A stretch of DNA of 64,000 bases from JABDIY01 sp963803875 (GTDB lineage Bacteria > Actinomycetota > Acidimicrobiia > Acidimicrobiales > SZUA-35). Under the pieces are notes generated by a model. That model was not told the DNA's origin. It did no database searches and saw only the letters and a program-made list of their open reading frames with translations. The first letter of the stretch is position 1, and every line of letters begins with the position of its first letter. This document shows, one piece after another, positions 53,216 through 63,158 of the stretch. The translations under genes were made by a program, and so were the position numbers. Location of the stretch: NCBI GenBank assembly GCA_963803875.1, contig CAWDOA010000016.1, forward strand, positions 558,001-622,000, in the 5' to 3' direction.

Positions 53216-55410
53216 ACCCGATCGGTTCGCCGAACGGCGAGGAACAGGCGTCGCGCTCGGCCTGCTGAACACCGGCGCGGCCCTGGCGATCGGTGTCTTC
53301 GTGCTTCCTCCGGTGATCATGGGGGTCGCAGCCCTCACCCTGTTGAAGGCACCCCTGCCTGGTGATCTGCCAGACGAGCGTCCCGACCTGATCGCCAGGC
53401 CGTCGGTCATCGTCGATTCTCAAGGCACCGAGATCGGTCTGTTGCGGGGGTTCGAACAGACCGTTGACATCAAGCAGTCCGATGTTCCTCAGGTGATGAA
53501 GGACGCGATCGTTGCAATCGAGGACAAGCGGTTCTGGGAACACGACGGTGTCGACCTTGAAGGCGTAGCCCGAGCGGCACGAGTGAATCTCGAGGCTGGC
53601 GGTATTGCTCAAGGCGGATCGACCATCACCCAGCAGTACGTGAAGAACGTGTATCTCAACAAGGACCGGACCTTCGAGCGCAAGGCCCGAGAAGCGCTGC
53701 TGGCGGCCGAACTGGAACAGGTGATGTCGAAGGAAACGATCTTGTTCCGCTATCTCGAGACCTCGTACTTCGGAGCCGGTGCCTACGGCATCGGAGCGGC
53801 GGCCGAGGTGTACTTCGGTCGGCCTATCAACGACATCGATATCTCCGAAGCTGCCACTCTTGCGGGCATCGTGAAGGCACCATCGAGGCTCAGCCCTCGA
53901 GAGAACGTCGAGGCCGCCGATGAGCGTCGCCGTTTGGTCCTTCAAGCGATGCTCGATCAGGGTTACATCGACCAGGAGGACTTCGAGCGCGAAGCGGCCC
54001 GGACCCTGTGGTTGGTGGAACAGGGTGATCCTCCTGCCGGCCCGGTGACGGTTGTTGTTCCGCTGGAACAGAAAGGTGCCACCGATCACCCGTTCTTCGT
54101 CGACTGGGTGGAGGCCGACCTACTCCAACAATTCGGGGATGACACGGTGTACCGGGGCGGACTGACGGTGGAAACGACGATCGACCCAGATCTTCAGGCA
54201 CGTTCGGAGAGAGCCGTGGCCGAGCGTCTGGGTTCAACCCAGTATCCGGTGGAAATGGCGTCGGTGACGTTGGATCACTCCAACGGCCATGTTCTCGCCA
54301 TGGTCGGTGGCCGTGACTACGACTTCAGCCAGGTCAATCTCGCAATCGGCGGAAGCACCGGCTTCCAGCCCGGATCGTCGTTCAAGCCGATCGTTCTGGC
54401 TGAGGCCTTCAGCCGGGGCTTGGGACCCGAAACGATGTACCGGGCGCCGGGATCATATGTGGTTCCGGGTTGCTTACGGCGAGCAGTGCACGATCGAAAA
54501 CTACGACTACAAGGACCGAGGCCGCATTGATCTCCGAGAGGCGACGTGGAAGTCGGTCAACACCGTGTTTGCCCAACTGGTCCTCGACGTCTCGATCCCC
54601 GACACGGTGACCCTGGCCCGACAGCTCGGTCTGGATCGGTTGGACCCCGACCGCGACTACGGCGCCAGCCTGGCGCTCGGGGCGGCGGAGACCTCACCTC
54701 TCGAGATGGCCTCGGCCTACGGCACGTTCGCCAACCGAGGTATTCGGATTCCTCCCACCGGGATCCTCCGGGTTCTCGATGACGACGGGAACGTGCTGCT
54801 CGACAACACCACCGGTCTCGGCCGACGGGTGTTGGAGGAGGAGGTTGCCGACCACGTGACCGATGTTCTCATCGGGGTTGTGGCGGAAGGCACCGGCAAG
54901 GCTGCCGCGGTCGAGGGCTACACGATCGCGGGCAAGACCGGGACCGCCCAGGCCTACCGGGCGGCATGGTTCGTAGGGTACGACCCGCACGTGACCACGG
55001 CGGTCTGGATGGGTCACGCCGACAAGCTGGCCACACTTCGCAACATCAACGGTGTCGGAAACGTCACCGGCGGAAGTCACCCAGCGAGAGCCTTCTCCGA
55101 GATCATGACAGCGGCGCTGGCGGGTGTGGAGCCGGTGGAATTTCCCGAACCGGCCGAGTTGCCCCAAAGAGCCGTGTCGCGTGATCAAGTCGTCGCAAGC
55201 CGAAGTGAGACAGTTGCCAATCCGCGCTCCTACGGCAGAACCGTTGTCGCCGACTGCGGCGGTCCGTGCTTCTCCAGCGAGATTCCTACCCCGGCTCTGA
55301 TCGCTCCGCCGGTCACCGTGCTCACAATCCCCCCCGAAACAACCACCATCACCGACGATGCAGCCAGCCCTTCCACCAGTTCCTCACCCGTACAGGGAGA
55401 ACAGCCATGA
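53208..55410 (+). pseudogene. class A penicillin-binding protein, one 1-bp insertion
   Basis: Two frames join at about 54470 (GGTT) to give 733 codons, typical for PBP1A-type enzymes. The glycosyltransferase 51 domain has the catalytic Glu in AIEDKRFWEHDGVDLEG and GGSTITQQYVKN. The transpeptidase has SSFKP (Ser-x-x-Lys), SVN in TWKSVNTVFAQL and KTGTAQAY. An N-terminal membrane anchor precedes it. It polymerises and cross-links peptidoglycan, an essential job, so a true pseudogene is unlikely and a sequence error is favoured. Overlaps the neighbours at both ends. Confidence 0.85.
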
Positions 55411-56675
55411 CCCCACCAACCTCAGATCTCAGGCCTCCTCAGCTGAGAGGTGACGTGAACCCCCCGGACATCCCGGTGCCGCCGGTGCTGTCCGGCCAGC
55501 GCCCGAAACCGGCTCCGAACCGCAGACCTACCGTTACCGGCCAACCGGCTTCAGACCGCAGAGCCGAGGTCGCTGGCGAACCCCGGCCGCGGCCGTTGAA
55601 GGCGCTGTTGTCCGACCTCAATCTTGCCAAGCTTGCCCTTCCGGAGTTCAGCCGCTCGGGCAGCAAACCCAAGATTGGTGGAGTCGCTCCCGCCGTTCAC
55701 CCAAAGACCACCTGGGACCGGTTCCGCGAGGGAAGGTTGCTGGAACGTCGGGGCTTCATTCCGCTGTCACCGGCCCGAGCCAAGCGTCGCCACCGGATCT
55801 TGCCCCGAACCGTGATCGGAATCTCTTTCATGCTGCTCGCACTGGCGGTTGGTGCCGCTTTCGCTGGAGCGGGGTTCTACGCCTACTACGACAACCGACT
55901 CGCCGCGAATGAACAGGAGGTAGCCCGGTTCGTCGAGGGATTCGATGAACAGTTCGTTGATGCATCAGAGTCGCTCAATGAGTTGCGGGGTGAATCGCTC
56001 GAACAGATCCGGCAGGAACTTCAACCGTTGGGCGAATACGTGACGGACCGGAACGGAGTGGTTGACCTTCCCGCCCGGGTGGGCTCATCGGTATATCAGC
56101 TTCGGACCGCCAACGAGCAGGGAGCGACGGTCGCTGGGTCGGCCGCAGCAGTCGCCAAACATCAGGGCGGCACTGCGTTCGTGACGAGCTACACATTGGT
56201 GAAGTCCGGAACGATCACCCCCGGGCCCGGTATCGAACTGATCAAGGGAGACGAAAAGGTCACCGCCACCCTTTGGTCGTGGGATCCGGATCGCGATCTT
56301 GCTCTCGTGGTCGTTGATGCGGACATCCCGCGGCTCGAATTCGCCGACGCAACCGAGCTGACCAATTCGTTGGGCGCGAGGGTCTTTGCCGTGAGCGGAA
56401 CCGGCGGTCAAGGCGCTACCGCGTCCCCCGGAACCGTTCTCGATCGCTCTCAGGTTGGGCTCCAACACACCGCCGCAATCGGTGAACTCTTCAACGGCGG
56501 ACCGCTTGTCACCAGCGGCGGCAAACTGGTTGGAATCGCCAGTACCTCCTATGCACCACTCGGCTTCGCAGGAGGAGACGTTCGATTCGCTCCGGACCTC
56601 ACCGGCCTCTGCTCCCGGCTGTTGAATTGCGCCGACCCGACTGATCCTGAGACTGGCGAAGGATCCGGCGGTTAG
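55407..56675 (+). CDS. membrane-anchored trypsin-fold protein lacking catalytic residues
   Basis: A 422-residue protein. A Pro/Arg-rich cytoplasmic N-terminus (about 1-125) is followed by a membrane helix (TVIGISFMLLALAVGAAFAG) and an extracellular part. The second half resembles HtrA-type S1C proteases: SAAAVAKHQGGTAFVTSYTLV, DPDRDLALVVVDADIPRL and GELFNGGPLVTSGGKLVGIAS. The catalytic His position reads as Tyr/Thr and the Ser of GNSGG is replaced (FNGG), so it is probably an inactive scaffold or sensor. It overlaps the PBP stop by 4 bp (ATGA), implying a wall-related role. Confidence 0.65.
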   Translation: MTPPTSDLRPPQLRGDVNPPDIPVPPVLSGQRPKPAPNRRPTVTGQPASDRRAEVAGEPRPRPLKALLSDLNLAKLALPEFSRSGSKPKIGGVAPAVHPKTTWDRFREGRLLERRGFIPLSPARAKRRHRILPRTVIGISFMLLALAVGAAFAGAGFYAYYDNRLAANEQEVARFVEGFDEQFVDASESLNELRGESLEQIRQELQPLGEYVTDRNGVVDLPARVGSSVYQLRTANEQGATVAGSAAAVAKHQGGTAFVTSYTLVKSGTITPGPGIELIKGDEKVTATLWSWDPDRDLALVVVDADIPRLEFADATELTNSLGARVFAVSGTGGQGATASPGTVLDRSQVGLQHTAAIGELFNGGPLVTSGGKLVGIASTSYAPLGFAGGDVRFAPDLTGLCSRLLNCADPTDPETGEGSGG

Positions 56676-56693
56676 GACACAGCTGGCAACCAC

Positions 56694-56699
56694 TAGTCT
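56694..56699 (+). promoter_or_regulatory. -10 hexamer TAGTCT, leaderless start at 56706
   Basis: TAGTCT ends 6 nt before the ATG at 56706; gives the following three genes a promoter of their own. Confidence 0.55.
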
Positions 56700-56705
56700 G
56701 GTGCC

Positions 56706-56897
56706 ATGATCTCTCAAACCGGCCTTCTGCTCGGCGGCGCAGGTCTCCTCCTGGCATTGATCGCCGTGATCATCGACCGCTTGAACTTCCCGCAACGCAA
56801 GTTCATCCCCAAGCGGGTATGGACCTACGGTTCGGGACCGTTCCGGGATCGCACGGGCGCCCATATCGTTGAGGTCTGGGAAGACGAGGAGAACTGA
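56706..56897 (+). CDS. small single-pass membrane protein (63 aa)
   Basis: 63 residues: a hydrophobic helix (LLLGGAGLLLALIAVII, about 7-23), then a basic stretch (FPQRKFIPKRVW) and an acidic tail (EVWEDEEN). No family recognised. The TGATG overlap with the yihY-like gene implies co-translation, and its own promoter suggests it starts that transcript. No function proposed. Confidence 0.6.
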   Translation: MISQTGLLLGGAGLLLALIAVIIDRLNFPQRKFIPKRVWTYGSGPFRDRTGAHIVEVWEDEEN

Positions 56898-58000
56898 TGG
56901 TCGCCAGTGTCCGCGACCGGATGTCCGACATCGACCTCAACCCGTTCGACGATCCGAGTGCCAGACAACATCACGTCGGTTTCATCAAGACCGCCAAGTT
57001 GGTGTTCAAGCGGTTCGGACGGCACAACGTAACCGTCATCGCTGCCGGTATCGCCTTCTATGCGCTGCTGGCGTTGCTTCCAACTCTCATTGCGATGACG
57101 GGTCTGTACTCACTGGTCAACGATCCGCAGGAGATTCTCGATCAGGTGAACGAAGCCGCCGACAATCTGGGTGGCGAGACTGGTGACCTGGTGCGAGAGT
57201 TCGGCGAGTCTGCGGTCGGTGCCGAGGACGGAGTAGCGCCTGAGCGGGAAGGTTTCAGCGTCGGTGGTCTCGTCACGGTCATCGTCGGTGTTCTGATCGC
57301 GTTGTTCTCAGCTTCGGGGGCAACCCAGAAACTGATGAACATTGTGAACTCGGCGTATGAGGCAAAGGAGACGCGTAGCGGGATGTTGCTTCGCGGTCTC
57401 GCCTATCTGTTCACCGCGTTGGGGATCTTGTTCGTTGTCGTGCTGGTCGGGTTGCTCGGAGTCATCCCTGCCCTGGCTGCGGCTGCGGATCTGAGCGGAC
57501 CATTCGAGACGCTGGTCAACATCGCCACCTATCTGGGACTGGCCCTTCTGTTCCCAGCGTTCCTCACCGTGATATACCGCTACAGCCCCGATCGGGTGAA
57601 GCGCACCCCGTGGAGGAACAGGGGCGCATTTGTTGCCATGGTGATGTGGATTCTGTCAGCGATCGCTTTCAGCTTCTATGCCCAGAACATCGGTAGCTTC
57701 GGGGCCGCCTACGCCCTCCTCGGCGGCATCGCCGGCCTGATCATTTTCTTTCAGCTCACCGCCATCTCCATCATCATCGGCGCCGAGGTCAATGCTGTTC
57801 TCGAAAACCCAGCGAATGCCAAGGCGAAAGCCGCCGCTTCCGCTGCCGGCGCTGCGTCGGCTACAGCTCCGGTGACCCGGATCAACGCCGCATCGAGACC
57901 CCTGAGCAAGAAGGCGGTACCCGTGCCCAAGGAGCCGATCAGCTTTGGCAAGGCGCTCGCTGGTCTTGCCGCTCTGTTCTTCATCGAGCGAAACACCTGA
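56897..58000 (+). CDS. YihY/BrkB family membrane protein
   Basis: A 367-residue protein with six membrane helices. The family start region AAGIAFYALLALLPTLIAMTGL (in two pieces around residues 50-71) and the SASGATQKLMNIVNSAYEAKE segment match YihY/BrkB (formerly called ribonuclease BN by mistake), a group of unproven transport function. The ending is an Ala-rich cytoplasmic tail. Overlaps the small membrane protein gene by one base. The C-terminal tail includes KKAVPVPKEP, atypical for the family. Confidence 0.8.
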   Translation: MVASVRDRMSDIDLNPFDDPSARQHHVGFIKTAKLVFKRFGRHNVTVIAAGIAFYALLALLPTLIAMTGLYSLVNDPQEILDQVNEAADNLGGETGDLVREFGESAVGAEDGVAPEREGFSVGGLVTVIVGVLIALFSASGATQKLMNIVNSAYEAKETRSGMLLRGLAYLFTALGILFVVVLVGLLGVIPALAAAADLSGPFETLVNIATYLGLALLFPAFLTVIYRYSPDRVKRTPWRNRGAFVAMVMWILSAIAFSFYAQNIGSFGAAYALLGGIAGLIIFFQLTAISIIIGAEVNAVLENPANAKAKAAASAAGAASATAPVTRINAASRPLSKKAVPVPKEPISFGKALAGLAALFFIERNT

Positions 58001-58044
58001 CCCTGCATCCACTCGAGGCTCACCGGCCGGCTATCGAACGGCTG

Positions 58045-58953
58045 GTGGACGCCACCGCGGGAATCGACCCGTGGTGTTCGGCCCCCGACTGGACCTTCAG
58101 CACCCATCTCGGATTCGCGCCCGATGTGGAACCGGTCGTACTGGGTGATCTCGAGCGGTGGGCCGTTCTGTTCGCCCGCTATCACGATGACAGTGGTGAG
58201 CCGGTGCTGGGCGGAATCGAGCCGTTGTGGGGATTCTCCTGCCCCTTGCTGTTGCCCCACCCGGCCGAACAGGCCCGCGAGTTGGCGGCCGAACTCGGCC
58301 GTCTGGACAATTGGAACCGCATCGTGGTCACCGGGCTGGATGCGGAATCCGCTTTGTATCTGGAGTCGATTCGAGCCTTCGCTTCGCTGGGCACTGTGTA
58401 CCGGGCCGGCGGGATCGAGCGGTGCGTGGCCGATCTGAGTGACGGGGTGGACAGTTGGCTGGCCCGCCGTTCACCCCGATTCAGGAAGCAGTGGCGGCGC
58501 CGAGAGCGTGATGCCGAAGCGGCTGGAATCACCGTTGAGATCCTCAGACAAGCAGAAGGGCTGATGGACCGTTTCCTCGCAATCGAGTCCAAGAGTTGGA
58601 AAGGAGCCGAAGGTGACGGGATCACCTCGCCGGCAATGGAGACGACCTATCGAACGATGATCGATCGGCTGGCGGAACGGGGTCGATTGCGGGCGGCGAT
58701 CGCACGCCGTGACGACACCGATGTTGGCTTCATTCTGGGCGGGGTCAGAGCCGGCATCTACCGGGGCCTACAGCTTTCCTATTCACAGTCGGTGGAGCAT
58801 CTGGGGGTCGGGCACCTCCTCCAGGCTCACGAACTGAAACGTGTCGATCCCGAGGTTCACACCTACGACCTCGGCATGGACATGGAGTACAAACGACGGT
58901 GGTCCGATGAGATCCGTTCCACCGTGGTGGTGATCGTTCACCGAGCCGGCTAG
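58045..58953 (+). CDS. GNAT-like acyltransferase (BioF2/FemAB-type fold)
   Basis: About 302 residues. LARRSPRFRKQWRRRERDAEAAG (about 143-165) and ESKSWKGAEGDGI...METTYRTMIDRLAERGRLRAAIA are typical of GNAT_6/FemAB-like acyltransferases, some of which transfer amino acids to cell-wall peptides; the chemistry here is unknown. The frame is open back to the stop of the yihY-like gene (58000), with only non-standard start codons; GTG at 58045 is the first acceptable start. Likely in the same transcript as yihY. Confidence 0.65.
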   Translation: MDATAGIDPWCSAPDWTFSTHLGFAPDVEPVVLGDLERWAVLFARYHDDSGEPVLGGIEPLWGFSCPLLLPHPAEQARELAAELGRLDNWNRIVVTGLDAESALYLESIRAFASLGTVYRAGGIERCVADLSDGVDSWLARRSPRFRKQWRRRERDAEAAGITVEILRQAEGLMDRFLAIESKSWKGAEGDGITSPAMETTYRTMIDRLAERGRLRAAIARRDDTDVGFILGGVRAGIYRGLQLSYSQSVEHLGVGHLLQAHELKRVDPEVHTYDLGMDMEYKRRWSDEIRSTVVVIVHRAG

Positions 58954-59010
58954 CGCCTAGAGATCCCGACCCTGCTCGCCGTTTTCCCGTTCGGCCACCA
59001 CAACCTCGCG

Positions 59011-59086
59011 TAATCCCGTTCCCCGGCCACACCAGATGTGGTTTCGCGACGGAATGTGAGCTGGATGTAGTGGCTGAACGGGATTT
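59011..59086 (+). repeat. 76-nt palindromic intergenic element, diverged copy E
   Basis: TAATCCCGTT at one end and AACGGGATTT at the other form a near-perfect inverted repeat; inside, CCACACC...GATGTGG forms the same hairpin as copies A-C, and TAGTGGCT mirrors their TGTGGCT. Same length as the other copies. Flanked by the acyltransferase gene and a small zinc-protein gene. Confidence 0.5.
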
Positions 59087-59115
59087 GGGTCCGGACCGCT
59101 TCGAGGCGCAGGAAA

Positions 59116-59364
59116 TCAGGTTGTCCCAGTCCGCTTCAGCCGCTTCCGTTCGACCGAACGCTCCCACTTCTTCTGGCGGGATCGGCAGGCTTTCCGGCAG
59201 AAACGGTGGTTGGCCGTTCGTCTCTCGAACAGCTCTTGGCAACGCCAGTAGCGGCACTCGGCGAGACGTTCGGGGTCGACGTCTTCAAACGGTGGCTCGT
59301 CGAGTTCGATCCACTCAGTTAAGCCGTGAATTAGGGTGCAGCTAATGCAGACCGACAAGTTCAT
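59116..59364 (-). CDS. small zinc-finger-like protein (82 aa)
   Basis: Carries CRYWRCQELFERRTANHRFC at about 37-56 followed by KACRSRQKKWERS, giving a CxxxxC-x13-C-x3-C pattern that resembles the C-terminal treble-clef-like zinc motif in CGNR-type and related actinobacterial proteins, followed by a basic tail. The N-terminal residues are unusual, and a start other than the ATG at 59364 is possible because the divergent gene's promoter lies there. Possible nucleic-acid binding protein. Confidence 0.5.
   Translation of the reverse strand: MNLSVCISCTLIHGLTEWIELDEPPFEDVDPERLAECRYWRCQELFERRTANHRFCRKACRSRQKKWERSVERKRLKRTGTT
59332..59337 (+). promoter_or_regulatory. -10 hexamer TAGGGT, leaderless start at 59345
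   Basis: TAGGGT ends 7 nt before the ATG at 59345. Confidence 0.5.
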
Positions 59365-59788
59365 ACGACGAGCTCAGAGATTCGTTGGCGATTCAGACAC
59401 GGTGGATCAGATTGCTGTGATCCAGAAGCGTCCGCTCAGCTCGATTCTCGCCGGTGTGGGGTCGTTCCTCGCTGTCGCCGTGCTGCTCAACCTCATTGGT
59501 GTCTCCAACATTCTGGTGGTCGGCGTCCTCGGCGGCGGTGCTCTGGGCGCAGCGATGGCATCGCTGACCAAGAACTACTACCTGGTTGGTCTTGAATCGG
59601 AGGTACGGATGGTGCAGCTGACCACGTGGTCCGGCCGGCCCGAGACCGAGGTGAAGAGCCTTCCAAGACCTCTCGATGTCACCATTTCAAAAGGGCTGCT
59701 CATGAAGTCGGTGGTGATCGACGGAGAGAAGTTCATCTTGAGCAAACTCTTCGCCGACGAGCTGGATGCGCTCGCTTCCCCTGAATAG
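59345..59788 (+). CDS. hypothetical membrane protein (147 aa)
   Basis: A 147-residue protein with two hydrophobic segments (about 34-75, including ILVVGVLGGGALGAAMASL). The cytoplasmic C-terminal part (VGLESEVRMVQLTTWSGRP...) resembles a short PH-like or bPH strand pattern, but identification is weak. The start at 59345 is chosen by its -10 hexamer rather than the GTG at 59336. It is followed by a terminator-like hairpin. No function proposed. Confidence 0.6.
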   Translation: MQTDKFIRRAQRFVGDSDTVDQIAVIQKRPLSSILAGVGSFLAVAVLLNLIGVSNILVVGVLGGGALGAAMASLTKNYYLVGLESEVRMVQLTTWSGRPETEVKSLPRPLDVTISKGLLMKSVVIDGEKFILSKLFADELDALASPE

Positions 59789-59792
59789 CCAA

Positions 59793-59824
59793 AGAGGGTG
59801 AGACGGCCGTTGCCGACTCACCCT
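59793..59824. terminator. bidirectional hairpin GAGGGTGAG / CTCACCCTC
   Basis: Perfect 9-bp arms plus an inner CGG/CCG extension, between the convergent gene at 59345 and the ABC permease at 59846. There is no strong T-tract, so it is a Rho-independent terminator only by structure. Confidence 0.55.
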
Positions 59825-59845
59825 CGTTCGTATCGATCCTGTTCC

Positions 59846-62365
59846 TCAGGCGTGGCTGATGGCGTCGAGCACGTTGAGCTTGCTGGCCCGGCGGGCCGGG
59901 AGGGCGGCAGCGATGAGCCCGCTGAGCCCACAAACCAGCACCAAAATGCTGATCCTGGAGACCGGGATGGCCAGCGTCGATACGAAGCTGTCGGGGAGGG
60001 CGGTCACGACGCCCCAGCCGAAGACGAGGCCGAGCCCGATCCCCAGGATCGATCCGAAGAGCGCCACCTGAGCCGCTTCCCACCGGATCATGCGGCGGGT
60101 TTGCCGCCGTGACATGCCGACCGCCCTCAACAGCCCGATTTCTCGCGTGCGCTCGAAGACCGACAGCGCCAGTGTGTTGGCGATTCCGATCAGGGCGATG
60201 ATGATCGCCAGCACCAGCATGGCGTTGATCGCCACCAGCATCGAGTCGATCTGTCCCTGAATCGACTCCCGGAACTGCACCTGGCTCTCGAACGGTGCTT
60301 GCGGGTACAGGGTGGCGAGTTCGGCCAGCGTGGCATCGGCCGCTTCCGGGGTCACCCCGTCGGCGATGAGGGCTGCCGCCCACCAATCCTGTGTATTGCC
60401 GAACCGGGCTTCCCATCCGCCGGTGTTGATCATGTAGTCCTCATCCATCACCGTGCTCGATTCGAAGATGGCGCCGACCGTCATCGTCTCGGTGGCCCCG
60501 GACGGGAACGTCACCGAGATCTCCTCGCCGATTGAGTAACCCTGGGCCGTTGCCTCGGATTCGAACACGGCGATCGTCGAGTCGTCTGAGGAGAGCGCAC
60601 CATTGACCACTCCGATGTCGAACAAGCGACCCGTGGCCTCGAGGTCGGTGCCGATGACACCGCTCACTTCGTCGCCGACCTGGATCTCGTCATACCGGAA
60701 GGCGGCGATCGGATCGAACGCTCCGGAGGCGGACAGATCGGCCAACATCGGGGGTTGATCCCCTCGTCGGGAGTGCTGATGTAGTCGGCCTTGACCTCGC
60801 TGGCGAGGGTGTCCGAGATGCTCTGCTTGATCGATTCCCCAACCACGAGCGCTGTGGTAACCAGTGCCAGCCCGACCATCAGAGAGGCAGCGGTGCTGGC
60901 GGTGCGGCGCGGGTTGCGCCCCGCGTTCTGAGTGGAGAGTGATCCGGCTGTTCCCAGGGTCCGGAGCGGGAGCCCGACTGCGCTGATCAACGGATGGGCG
61001 ACGGCAGGACTGGCGAAGGAAAGCCCCACAAAGGTCAGCACTGCGCCACCACCGAGCAGAGCGATCCTGCTGGCGGTGCCGGAGATATCACCGAACAAGC
61101 CGAACGTTCCGACGGCCACACCGGCTGCCATGACCAATGCGCCGGTGAGATTCCGGCGGGTGTCGCTGGCCCGGGGGGCGTCGACGCTGTCTTGCATCGC
61201 CGCAATCGGCGCCACGCTTGACGCCTTGCGGGCCGGACCAAACGCCGACAACAAGGTGACGCCAACACCCACCGCGAACGCCACCGCGATGGTGCGGGGA
61301 GCCAGGATCAGAGGCGAGTCGGGTAGCGAAGCACCGAGCAGATCGAACATCGCACGCAGGCCGTAGTTGAGTCCGAGCCCGCCGAGGATGCCGAGGCCCG
61401 ACGCGACCAGACCGACGATCAAGGCTTCTGTCATGGTGGAACGGCGGACCTGGGTTGGGCTGGCACCGATCGCCCGCAGCAGGGCGAGTTCCTTGGTGCG
61501 TTGGCCCAAGACGATGGCGAAGGTGTTGGCGATGATGAAGATCGAAACGAACAACGCCACGCCGGCAAAGCCGAGCAGGATGTTGTTGAAGATGTTGATG
61601 CCTTCGTTGAAGTCGGCCTTGGCGTTGTCGAGTAGCTGATCCTGGCTGATCGCCTCGGCCTGAGCCGGCAGCACGGCGGTGATCGCACTCTGTACCGCGA
61701 CCGGGTCGGCGCCGTCGCTGTAGGACACCAGGATCGAGTCGTACTGGTCCGGTCGGTTGAAGAGCTCCTGTGCGGTTTCCACTGGATACTGACTGAGGAC
61801 CGCGCCGAGCGTGGAGTTCGATTCGCCGAAGCGGCTGATCCCGACCAGTTCCATGTCGACCCGCCCGTTGGGGGTGACGATGCCGTAGGTGTTCCCGATC
61901 TCGAAACCGTTGTCGCCGGCGGCGTCCTGATCGAGCGAGAATTCCATTCCGCTCGCCGGGGCGCGACCCTCGACGATCGTGAAGCTGTTCAGAGCCGGAT
62001 CATCGACCCACGAGAAGCCGATGAGGGGCGGACCGAAGGTACTGAGCGGAGTCCCGTCGGCCTTGACCGGTTGGATGTTGTCCGCTTCGACCAGCCCGAC
62101 CGCATTCTCGACACCGTCGACGTTGCTGACGGCGACCGCGAGATCCTCAGCCAGCGGCTGGGGTGACCCGAAGTCCGATTGCGGCTGGATTTCGAGTTCG
62201 GTGCCGCCGACGATTTCTTCGGAAAGCGACCCGAAGCTGTTGCGCAGCCCGTCGCCGAGGACGAGCGAGGAGACCACGAAGCTGACGCCGAGAACGACCG
62301 CAAACGTGGTGAGGGCCAACCGAATCTTGTTGGCGTTGAGGGTGCGAAGTGGTGAGGTTGATCAT
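59846..62365 (-). pseudogene. MacB/FtsX-type ABC transporter permease, two 1-bp indels (cassette 2)
   Basis: Broken near 60752 (one C missing from a C-run) and near 62350 (one extra base after the first codons). With these corrected the gene has 839 codons and starts at the ATG 62365, one base after the ATPase stop. Segments: TTFAVVLGVSFVVSSLVLGDGL (N-terminal helix, in two pieces), GQRTKELALLRAIGASPTQV, the C-terminal VFERTREIGLLRAVGMSRRQTR and LPARRASKLNVLDAISHA. It has the same architecture as the permease at 36448-39287. Forms an exporter with the ATPase; breaks are probably sequence errors. Confidence 0.75.
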
Positions 62366-62366
62366 G

Positions 62367-63158
62367 TCAGTCACCCATCGCAATCATGTGGTTGATGACG
62401 CTGTCGGCGGTGGGGGACTCGATCTCGTCGACGATCTGCCCGTCGGCCAGGAACACCGCCCGATCGGCGTAGGAGGCGGCGATCGGATCATGGGTGACCA
62501 TCACGATGGTCTGGCCCATTTCGTTCACGGCTGACCGCATGAAGCTAAGGATCTCGGCACCGGTGCGGCTGTCGAGGTTGCCGGTGGGTTCGTCGGCGAA
62601 GATCACCTTGGGTTGTGAGGCCAGGGCACGAGCGACCGCGACTCGCTGGCGTTGACCGCCGCTGAGTTCGTCGGGGCGATGGCTCAGCCGGTCACCGAGA
62701 CCGACTGTGCTGATGACGGTGTCGAGCCAGCTCTGGTCGGGCTTTGACTTGGCCAGATGCGGTGGGGAGGGTGATGTTCTCTTCCACGGTGAGGGTGGGA
62801 ATCAGATTGAACGCCTGGAAGACGAAGCCCGACCTGATCCCGGCGGAGGCGGGTGAGTTCCTTTTCGTTGAGGTCGCCCAGTTCGATCGCCGCCGACCGA
62901 CACCGAACCGGAGGTCAGTTGGTCGAGGCCTGCGACACAGTGCATGAGGGTGGACTTGCCCGAGCCCGACGGGCCCATGATGGCGGTGAAGGCACCCTGG
63001 GTGAAGTCGACGCTCACCCCGTCGAGGGCCCGAACCTCGGTGTCACCGGTGCGGTAGGTCTTCACCGCATTCCGGGCGCTGGCTGCGATCGTTGGCGGAG
63101 TGACCGGCAGCTTCGTTGCCGTTGACCCTGTTGTGGTTTCGATGCTGAGCAGTGACAT
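62367..63158 (-). pseudogene. ABC transporter ATP-binding protein, three 1-bp insertions (cassette 2)
   Basis: Pieces with Walker A (GPSGSGKSTLMHCVAGLDQL), the signature (LSGGQRQRVAVARALAS), Walker B (VIFADEPTGNLDSRTG) and H-loop are in three frames. Removing one base near 62888, 62827 and 62763 restores 262 codons, normal for a MacB/LolD ATPase, including EKELTRLRRDQVGFVFQAFN. It begins with MSLLSIETT at 63158. Order and spacing to the permease match cassette 1. Function would be envelope export or lipoprotein handling, substrate unknown. Confidence 0.7.
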
